Of a stretch of 64,000 nt of DNA, positions 56,501-64,000 are shown one piece after another. Below the pieces are notes generated by a model. That model saw only the letters and a list, made by a program, of their open reading frames with translations, had not been told where the DNA came from and made no database searches. Positions within the stretch are counted from its first letter, which is position 1. Every line of letters starts with the position of its first letter. Where the stretch lies: the NCBI RefSeq assembly GCF_000003195.3, contig NC_012870.2, positions 37,788,377 to 37,852,376 of the forward strand. The letters are read 5' to 3'. Source of the stretch: Sorghum bicolor. Taxonomy: Eukaryota > Streptophyta > Magnoliopsida > Poales > Poaceae. The translations under genes and the position numbers were made by a program.

Positions 56501-57261
56501 TGGATCGAGGCTCGACCCATCACCAACATCCGCTCCGAGCGGGCCGTCCTTTTCTTCACCGACATCATCCACCGGTTTGGGATTCCCAACGTCATCATCA
56601 CCGACAACGGCACTCAGTTCACCGGCAAAAAGTTTCTGGACTTCTGCGATCAGCATCACATCCGTGTGAACTGGTCTGCTTGGTGGATGATGTCGGTGAA
56701 GAAAAGGACGAGCGTGCCAACGGCATGATTTTGCAGGGGCTCAAACCAAGAATTTACAATCGCTTGAAGAAATTCGGCAAGAAATGGGTTGAGGAGCTTT
56801 CCTCAGTTCTATGGAGCTTAAGGACTACGCCAAGCAGGGCCACAAAATACACCCCATTCTTCATGGTCTACGGCTCTGAGGCCGTGCTCCCGACAGATCT
56901 CGAGTATGGGTCCCCTCGACTCAAGGCATACAACGAGCAAACAAATAAAGAGACACAAGAAAACACGGTCGACCAACTCGAAGAAGCTCGAGACATGGCC
57001 CTCCTTAACTCCGCCAGATACCAGCAGAAGCTCCGACGCTACCACGACAAGCACGTGTGCAAGAGGGACCTGAACATGGGCGACCTCGTCCTACGACGGC
57101 GGCAAAGCAATCAAGGACGCCACAAGCTGACTCCACCTTGGGAAGGCCCATACATGGTGACCGAGGTCTTGAAACCGGGAACATATAAGCTCGCAGATGA
57201 AAAGGGGGCGATCTTCACCAATGCATGGAACATCAAACAGCTACGTCGATTCTACCCCTAG
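53555..57261 (+). pseudogene. O protease-RT-RNase H-aRNase H-integrase
   Basis: Same frame as gag up to about 56690. The protease end (YHAIIGRPGYAKF) comes first, then reverse transcriptase with AYVDDIIVKS at about 54617. The first RNase H follows, then the lineage-typical second RNase H (MYFDGSLMKTGVGAG, NNFAEYEALVNGL, GDSQLVIDQV, NEAADELARIA; about 55480-55850). Integrase has its HHCC finger and VAIDKFSKW. Its first catalytic position reads GLNLVGP where the family has Asp, and the segment before ERANG is garbled with a frameshift near 56690. The C-terminus to 57261 is in another frame. Stops lie at 53843-53845, 54038-54040 and 55142-55144. An AT-rich patch at about 54275-54535 contrasts with GC-rich flanks. 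Confidence 0.88.
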
Positions 57262-57382
57262 AATTTCAAAGCTTTATGTTCCCACGTACATTCTGTACCA
57301 AGGTTTTGTAAACGAATGCATGAATAAATAAACTCTTTCCCTCGAGCAATTTACTTTTTCACGAGTCAAAATCTCGACGATT

Positions 57383-57391
57383 AGAAGGGGG
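57383..57391 (+). other. O polypurine tract
   Basis: AGAAGGGGG seven bases before the point where the 3' LTR should start (57399). Confidence 0.7.
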
Positions 57392-57398
57392 TACCGAC

Positions 57399-58630
57399 TG
57401 TTGATGGTCCTTAAGTACCAAATATAATCATCAAATAAATAAAGAAAAGGATCCAAATGCAACCAACACCTAGACTTAGGGTTTTCTCTGATAGAATTCC
57501 ACGAGTTTTGGTGTTTGTCTATTTCTGCAGGGGGTTATCAGGAAATACGGAAGAAAGGCCCACATGTCGGGATTACACAGAGATATCCACGCACCGCACA
57601 ATTTTCTACCATCTAGAAGACTCCAGAAGCCACGGGGAGAAAGCAGAGGCCGAAAGGGGCCAGGCCCAGGGCGCCCGCCCTCCTTCCCTGGGCGCCCGCC
57701 CTGTCCTAGACTCCGTTCGGGACTCTCTTCGCACACGATGTTCCACCGACCTAAAGGATCAAGGATAACGTAGTACCACATCGCCTACCGACCCAAAAAC
57801 GCATAGAGGAGGAGGACTATATAAGGAGACCCCCCTGGCCCCTGGAGAAGACAAGAAGTTATCATAGAGTTGAGGGGTGCCCTCGAAGGAAAACCTCTTC
57901 TCTAAATAATATTTCTTTTTAGGATCAGCATCCAATGTAAAGTAGAAATAGATCTTCTAGTTTCTACTAGATTGAGAGAGATAGAGTGGAGGTGTAGATC
58001 GGAGGAAGGCCGGCCTGTCGGTGTCTACTCCAAAGTTGTACCTGCGGGATCAAGTCTTCTAACCCGAGGCTTGCTCCTAAGATTCTTCAGTAATTCGACT
58101 TCTAATTCTAGTAAGTTCTTGTTTTATTGTTCTTTGGTTTATGAGTTTACTTTAATCCTCTTCCGGTTGAGTATTAGAGTGATCATTGCTAGCGTAAACG
58201 TGGTGTTTAGGCTAGGGTACTCATAGATATCCCCTGACTAGCTGGACCGTGGTAGTAGCGAGGAACGTGACATTTCCGAGTTACCTTTGCAGACCACATT
58301 TCGTTAGCAGGACGGGTAGGTTTATAGGTGCGGGTCGAACATCCTTTGTGGTGTCTAGATTCCGTAAGCTTGCCCAATAGAATAGTAGATCATCCTTACC
58401 ATGGTTAGAACGAGACTACGGTTGCAGTCTTCTCTATATATCAATCACATCGAGAAACATTCTTTGTAGCCTAAAGGGATAGTAGCAATAGATTTGGTTA
58501 GTCAGATTTACCCTTTCTCCCAGTGGTAAAAATATAAATACGATTACTCTGGATAACCTCCCGGGTGAAATGCTCACCGGTATCCGTGCGCTTACGGATC
58601 ATTTCCTTATTGCGTTACCAAATATCAACA
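57399..58630 (+). repeat. J 5' LTR
   Basis: 1232 bp, TGTTGATGGTCC to AAATATCAACA. TATATAA box at 57818-57824. Two GGGCGCCCGCCCT-type words near 57668-57702 upstream of it. Confidence 0.88.
57818..57824 (+). promoter_or_regulatory. TATA box of J LTR
   Basis: GACTATATAAGGAG, about 120 bp after the paired GC-rich words. Confidence 0.55.
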
Positions 58631-58638
58631 AGCATTTC

Positions 58639-58656
58639 TGGCGCCGTTGCCGGGGA
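58639..58656 (+). other. J primer binding site (tRNA-Asp)
   Basis: TGGCGCCGTTGCCGGGGA, eight bases after the LTR, identical to the site in L. Confidence 0.88.
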
Positions 58657-58743
58657 GAAAGACGGTTTGCTGAGATAACTTTGAGTCTTGCGATTATCTT
58701 GTATTATACTTTTATACTTTTATTCTTTTATCTTTTTATCTTT

Positions 58744-59652
58744 ATGGATAACTTAAATTCCATACCTATTATTGAATTCTTTGCACCTTCGGAGACCAGC
58801 CATAGACCATGGGAGTAAACAAGTCCTGCCCCTAATTATGATCTGTGTCCGGAGTTGATTGCAATAGGTCAAAACCAACCCTTTTCTATAGTTGAGGTCC
58901 TATCTTTTAATCAAGAAGATAATGCACTTTTAGCTACACCTAGGGAATCTGTTAATTTTTCTATAAATTTTGGTTTAAACCTAGCCCAACAAGACCATGT
59001 TTTTTCTCGATATTTTTACATTGGTCTTAATCATATAACCTTTGGTAGAGTCTTTCTTTCTTTATCTATTAGTAAAGGAAGGTATGTCTTCATTTGTGGA
59101 CATCCTTCTTATACTAGTCTTCATAGAAAAATCTTAGAGATAGAGAAGGAATCATCTCCCAGACGAGGAAAGGAAGTTTCAATAGCCAATTTCCAAACAT
59201 TTCAATCCCATGATTCGGCTATCCGTCCCATCCTTGAGCTTAATAGTTTCTACTATGCTCTTGAACCTCCCGATAATCCTATGAATCTCTCTAGACATCC
59301 CATGCATAAGAAGGAGGATCGAGAAGAGGAACATCAATGGCTAGAGGGCATTAAAAATCCATGTGCTATCACCATTGAATGGATAGATAAAACAAACTTG
59401 AGTGACAATCCTAGAGGAATTTTAAGCATTCATGAAGAAGCATCCTTGGAGTTTGAGAATGAGAGAAACAACAGTGACCATGGAAGTTATTTCATAAATA
59501 CCTCACCAAGTCCTTGCTCAGATAAAACATCTCCCCAATCAATTGGTCTCTCCAACATCACCACATTTAAGATCTCCTTTTCTATTTATAACAACTTTAA
59601 AAGAGTGGTTGTTGATGCATATGTCTATAATAAATATTGCAGATCTCGTTGA
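58744..59652 (+). pseudogene. J gag-like ORF, capsid core lost
   Basis: Starts MDNLNSIPIIEFF at 58744 and meets a stop at 58816-58818. The same frame reopens to 59652. Where I has the gag core, J has unrelated sequence, so the capsid part was deleted or replaced. The C-terminal third is similar to I: DNPRGILSIHEEA, SIGLSNITTFKIS and KRVVVDAYVYNKYCRSR at the very end. Sequence after the stop (to about 59900) also matches I, including the PPT-like motif at 59958-59970. Confidence 0.75.
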
Positions 59653-61169
59653 GTTGATCTTGATATAGGTCAGCGTTGGAGGGGAAACCACTTCGCCGAC
59701 ATAATTTGATGGTTTCCCAAGGATAAGCTTAGCGTCCTTAAACAAGCACTTATCAGATCGTAACATGAATTTGCATCATTGCCTCGTGTATTGAGTATAT
59801 TGAGATAAATGTAGAAATATTCCTTCGGGTATTCTTGCCACTAACCTTTCCAAGATTGGAGCAAGAAGATCAGATGAATGACAAGCACAAGGTATGTCCA
59901 ACCAACCATCATACAACATTGAATTAAATTCATCCAAACTTGAATTTCGCAAAATTCAAGCTTGGGGGAGTACTTTACATAAAAACATCCTTTGCCATGT
60001 TGCTATGTTGGTTATCCCTACCTTTGAGAGATGCTCAATTTGTTAAGTACTAATCACACTACTTCATCTCCACTTGAGTAGATCTCTATAAATGCTGTCA
60101 TGCTACCTTTATCTATTTACTAGCAAGTGTTGGTTTGGAAGTACTCGACATACTTCCATTGGCATTTAAATTAAGCATGGTGCTTAGGTTAAATTGCCTT
60201 CTTTAATCTGATTAGACATGGAGTCTAGTTTGGTTACTGAACTAAAAACTGCTTGAGTAGATATTGGTATATTTTTTGGGACTAACCCCTGCATGAAAAC
60301 TTTCAATATCAACCTAGGAAGTCCTGACATAAACTCACATTGGAGATGAAGAAAGTGACACATGAAGATTAACAATTTGCACAAGAAAGACGTAGCTCAT
60401 AAGAGATGATTCATGGAGGGTGCCACAAACACGATGCACAACCGCTAAGAAAAGGAAAGCTTCCACAAGGTGATACTATTCCATCACTCTTCAAGTAAGG
60501 TAACATCTTAAGGTACTTGACTATTGCTTTTATAAGCTTCTCCTTCGTTCTAACATTCACATAAATAAAGAGACAAACATGTATGATCTATAACTCTAGA
60601 TTAACCAACTCAATTAATTCAACATGTTTAGTCCTTTAATCTTTGTTCTTAGTACTACCTTCGTGATCCAATACTCCTGATCATATAAGCTAATATGTTG
60701 CACATTCAATCTCTAGAAAATATAAACAAAACATAGATATAGATAGATTATCTTTCCATTAGGTTGAGCCATCTGATCTGACAAATGCTACAGTCATGAT
60801 CCATCAACTTTGTCTTGCTCACTATGCATAAGAATTAGAGAAGAACAAATACACTTTTGGTTCTGTTGGTGTTTTCCACCAATAGAGCCCATGCACTTGA
60901 TCTCTGCCTTGTTTCTATGAGCAAGACACATTTTGAGAAACGTGAAGGAATTTTACAACTCCCAGACTCCACGAAGTGAAGGACCTGGATCTACGAGCAC
61001 AAACACACTGAGCAGGATATTGCCAACACCGCACTTCGAACTGATGGGCAATCAAACAATATGGGTGACACCGTACCAAGAAGTGCAGACGTCAAGGTCC
61101 ACACCTAATCAAATGATGCACCTAAAGGATGAAGACAGTGAGAAGTCTTGTCCAGAAGATTTAAAACTT
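59653..61169 (+). other. J internal non-coding region
   Basis: AT-rich, homologous to I at about 46000-47550 (inverse). Internal purine tract AAGCTTGGGGGAG at 59958-59970. No gene seen. Confidence 0.6.
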
Positions 61170-61625
61170 TGGACCCTTGTCGGAGGAGGTCAAGATCGTC
61201 GACTCAAGTCACCTTTCTTGATCAAGAAGGACGACCCTGGTGTTCCAAGCATTGAGTGCACAATCAACAGATACTCTTTTCAGAAGACACTCTACGACAC
61301 CGGATCTGACGTCAATGGCCACAGTCACTTATCAGCTCCTAAATGGAACCATGCTCCTACAACCAATATATATTCAGCTCCAGATGATTTTCAGATCATT
61401 GACATAGGAGAAGACGAGTACGATCCACCCATCATCCTTGGAAGACTGTTTCTCAACACTATCAAAGCCATCATCTATATTGGAATCAGAGAAGTCCACA
61501 TACACTTCTCCTCTGAGAAGGTACACCGCTATTTTACTGACCCTAACTATATAGTTAGGTCAGGACAAGAAGAAGACAATGCAACCGCAACCAGAGGAGG
61601 CAAATCATCAAGGACGGATGAGTAG
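61170..61625 (+). pseudogene. J protease domain
   Basis: A frame open from about 60933 (no ATG at its start; the first ATG is near 61050) carries an Athila-type protease. It has KSPFLIKKDDPGVPSIECTI, then LYDTGSDVN (active-site region; relatives have DLGSGVNIM), a short diverged stretch, then DFQIIDIGEDE and PPIILGRLFLNTIKAIIY. The part between active site and DFQIID is shorter and poorly matched, so an internal deletion is likely. The frame closes at 61625 without reverse transcriptase. Confidence 0.75.
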
Positions 61626-62608
61626 ATTATGAAGGAGAAGTGATAAGGTCTGAAGACATACGGCTTAAACAGAACTGTCCTGAGGAGACCGTAGCACCGA
61701 GTGAGGTGTGGAGAAAGAAGATAGTTATACACGAAGAGGAGGCACCACCGGAATCACCGACTACGTCGTTAAAATGATGAATAGTTGCTCTGCCATGACT
61801 AGTTCCTAAAATTGAAACCTCTCTCAAGTTTAGGCATAACTGTTATGAATTAAGATTTGCTCTAAACCTGAACTTGTGGGAAGAGTACTTGATCTAAAGT
61901 CTAGGTCGTTAACGGATATGATATGGAAGGTTGAGCTGCTGTTTATCTGTTTCTAGAGATGCTAGAATTCTGGAGAATTTTATCTTTGAAAATCTTTAAA
62001 ATAACACATGATCAGTTCCTGTATGATGAGAGTTTAAAATCCTACCACAGCCACATATACATGCTTATTAGACTATGAACAATACATTTACTTTTTACTG
62101 CTTATGAGCATTGAGTGTGGTCAAGCTGTGTAGACCCTTAGGAGCTTGTCATGTGGTTAAAATCAAGATTCACTTGCACGTTCACTCATACATGCTACTT
62201 CTACTCCGAAAGTACCATCCACATACATCCACTCATTTCCATCTTCAGATTCACCCAAAATTATTCTACTCCTAATCCGGGAGAGAATAGCCAAAAACAT
62301 TTTCCTATCCTTGTTATTCCCTGTGAAATAAATGCTCCAGTTATTTGGGTTACTACCACTTGCTATATTATTTCAGGAGATGAGTGCTCTAAAAAAAAGA
62401 AAAAAAAGAGAGTAAAAAGATACGAGGAAATAAAAAGGGGCAAGTGCCCGGAACCTCGAAAGAAAAGAAAAAGTGAGACGAGAGGTAAAAACGGACAAGT
62501 GTCTGACAGTAGAATTAGGGGTACAAGATACCCACCTGAGAGGAAAGAAAAAGAAAATATAGAGCATCTCATTCTCCCCAAAAAGCTTCAAAGTGCAAGA
62601 AAGGTATG
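61626..62608 (+). other. J 3' non-coding region
   Basis: Homologous to 44880-46000 of I. A purine-rich stretch (62386-62560) encodes, in one frame, KSETRGKNGQVSDSRIRGT, nearly the same as in I. The similarity continues on both sides at DNA level, so I treat it as a structural stretch, not a gene. Confidence 0.6.
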
Positions 62609-64000
62609 TGTAACACCCCAGTGTTATGGTTGCATTGATCATGTGCATAGCATAAGCATCATCATTTACTCAAAGCTTATCATGATCATCATCTATCTTG
62701 AGCCATGTCATCTTATGCAAAAATGTGGTTTAAATTGTTTAAATAGTCTTCCTATGCTTATGTTTGAGTGAACCATGCTTGTGTTTGTGCTCAATGCCTT
62801 GGTAATTAGCTTATCTATGCTTAACTCAACCTTGGGAACAATGTTCATATTGATCACTTCTCCAAAACAATCACTTAAGTCATACTTATGCAAATAGGCC
62901 CTAGAAACCTCTTTTGCTTAGGCTTTTAAAAAGTGTTTCATAAAATGTTTGCATGTCAAAACTTCCTACAGCAAAGTTGTAGCAAATTTTATAAGGAACA
63001 AAAGTCCTTTTATGGCGATCTCATGAAAATGAACACAAATAGCTCAAAAGTGACCCATAAGGCAGAATTGGGGCTGTTTCCAACACTTAGAAAATTTTCT
63101 AAGTCTTGGAACGAAACCAGTTTGCTTGATCGATTTTGAAAACTCTATATCTTTCAATCCAGGCCGAATTGGCCTTTGCTCCAATTGACAAAGTTGTAGA
63201 ACTCGGTTGGAACTCTAACTTTGTCAACTGCACCATCCTCTAATTCACTCTAGTTTGGGAGATAATCATCGGTGAAGTCGCTCTGTCAGACTGTCATCGT
63301 TTCTTCTGAATCGACGCCGAGCTCGTCGACGTGGCCAACCGACGGCAGAGCTCCGTTGCCATTTGGCGCCCGTACTCCGTTTCTGGCCCTGCCTGTCAGC
63401 TCCCATCGCGTGCATGACCTCCATGGCGTCGCCCCGCGCAGAGTGGACGCGTCCACTTCGTTCTCCCTCGCCCTTCTCGCCAGAAACGCGGCCGCCGGGA
63501 GCTCTCCTTCGCGAGCTTACTCCGGCGAGCTCGCGCGTGTTCCCTGCTGCGCCATTGCCCACCAAATTCCACCCAAAGCTCCGCCGTGAACCGCTCTCCA
63601 ATCTCCACCCTCTAACTCGCCGAGAAACCCACCGGTGAGCCGACATTTCCTTCTTTCCCCAAATCGGGTCGCCGTGACCTTCTTCTCCGGCGAACTCAAT
63701 GCCGAGCTCTGTGTAGCCTCTCGTCGTCTCTGGTTAGGTCCCAGAGGTAGCTTAGGTCCTTAGCGAGCTTTTGCGCCACTTGGTCGACGCTCTACCAAGC
63801 TCTCCGTCGCCGGACACGGTGCGCAGCGCCACCGTGCTTCCGCCGGAGATGGGTGCTCTCGTGGCCAGCGTGTTCCACGAGGATCCAGGCCAAGCTGTGT
63901 ACCTAGAAAGCTTCGCCATAGTCCGCTGGTGCTGTAGAAGGCCTTAGCTCGCGCTCTACCGGCCTGAGGGCTCCGGCGTAACGCCGAGCACCTCCGCCGA
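62609..64000 (+). mobile_element. R: Tekay-like LTR, runs off the window
   Basis: Starts TGTAACACCCCAGTG, the typical start of Tekay/Del-type chromovirus LTRs, and continues to the window edge. The first 600 bp are AT-rich with CAAAGTTGTAG-like words, also found in P. From 63290 it is GC-rich with open frames on both strands that I take as LTR sequence. Predicted target duplication GTATG (62604-62608). Confidence 0.78.

Larger units (their letters stand above)
42250..57398 (+). mobile_element. O: Tat-type gypsy element, interrupted by I
   Basis: Plus-strand element whose 5' LTR (42250-42885 plus 50432-50828) is split by I. A probable tRNA-Arg primer site, a decayed gag, and protease-reverse transcriptase-RNase H-second RNase H-integrase follow, then a purine tract at 57383-57391. 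The 3' LTR should begin at 57399, but J begins there instead. The extra archaeal-like RNase H places it in the Tat lineage. Several stops and an integrase lesion show it is dead. Confidence 0.9.
57399..62608 (+). mobile_element. J: Athila-type element related to I, 5' part
   Basis: Plus-strand element with a complete 5' LTR (57399-58630), tRNA-Asp primer site, decayed gag-like ORF, protease and non-coding 3' region; interrupted by R at 62609. Internal sequence aligns with I in inverse orientation over long stretches. No polymerase was found. It starts exactly at the purine tract/LTR junction of O. Confidence 0.88.

Noticed and set aside
63272..63646. Possible exon with Pro/Ser/Arg-rich product near the right edge
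   Set aside because: It follows a Tekay-type LTR start at 62609 with no boundary in between. Frames are open on both strands, as usual in these LTRs.
1..64000. A host protein-coding gene or a bacterial or organellar segment
   Set aside because: Every stretch can be placed in an LTR, leader, internal or coding part of a retrotransposon. No intron-exon gene, operon or plastid/mitochondrial gene was recognised.

Overview
The window looks like plant nuclear DNA, most probably from a grass. It consists entirely of LTR retrotransposons inserted into one another. I see no host gene, no complete tRNA or rRNA gene and no CRISPR array. The lineages are those that fill large grass genomes: Ty3/gypsy Athila-type elements (tRNA-Asp primer site), a Tat-type element (second RNase H domain, probable tRNA-Arg primer site), chromoviruses (CRM-like and Tekay-like, initiator-Met primer site) and a Ty1/copia gag of SIRE/Maximus type. 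The grass assignment is inferred from element types; I cannot name a genus.

Layout. The outermost recognisable host is K, an Athila-type element on the minus strand. Its parts lie at 15276-18664 and 35338-39119. K was hit three times. CRM-like element M (18665-35337, plus, target duplication CGTTG) sits in its protease region. Element N (to 15275, minus) sits in its left LTR, and copia element T (from 39120, plus) in its right LTR. M is itself interrupted by L (22413-31618, plus, target duplication ACTAC), a young Athila derivative with gag-protease, a second ATHILA ORF-1-like ORF and no reverse transcriptase. To the left, N is interrupted by P (boundary 11841), P by Q (5290), Q by S (1321) and S by O2 (569). 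All of these are on the minus strand, and only their right-hand parts lie in the window. To the right, T is interrupted by Tat element O (from 42250), O by J (from 57399) and J by R (from 62609). All of these are on the plus strand, with only their left-hand parts visible. The 5' LTR of O carries a complete, smaller Athila-type element I (42886-50426, minus, target duplication GTAAT).

How the parts work together. Only M still has a near-complete gag-pol frame, once L is disregarded. M and the related N share an unusual gag that lacks the capsid core and the first zinc-knuckle cysteine. I, J and L carry LTRs, primer site, purine tract and gag (L and J also protease) but no polymerase, so they would depend on enzymes from relatives. 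LTR divergence counted by eye supports the order of insertion: L has 6 substitutions in about 1585 bp, M 14 in 1194 bp, and I roughly 3-4 percent. Decayed ORFs (Q, K, N, O) carry in-frame stops that mostly fit C-to-T change at CAG or CG sites, as expected for long-methylated DNA.

Points most worth a second look are the capsid-less gag shared by M and N, the internal promoter-like block in L with the same palindromes as its LTR, the two protease domains in K, an AT-rich mosaic patch in the reverse transcriptase of O, a primer-site copy inside the LTR of L, and the strict strand polarity of the two nested arms.
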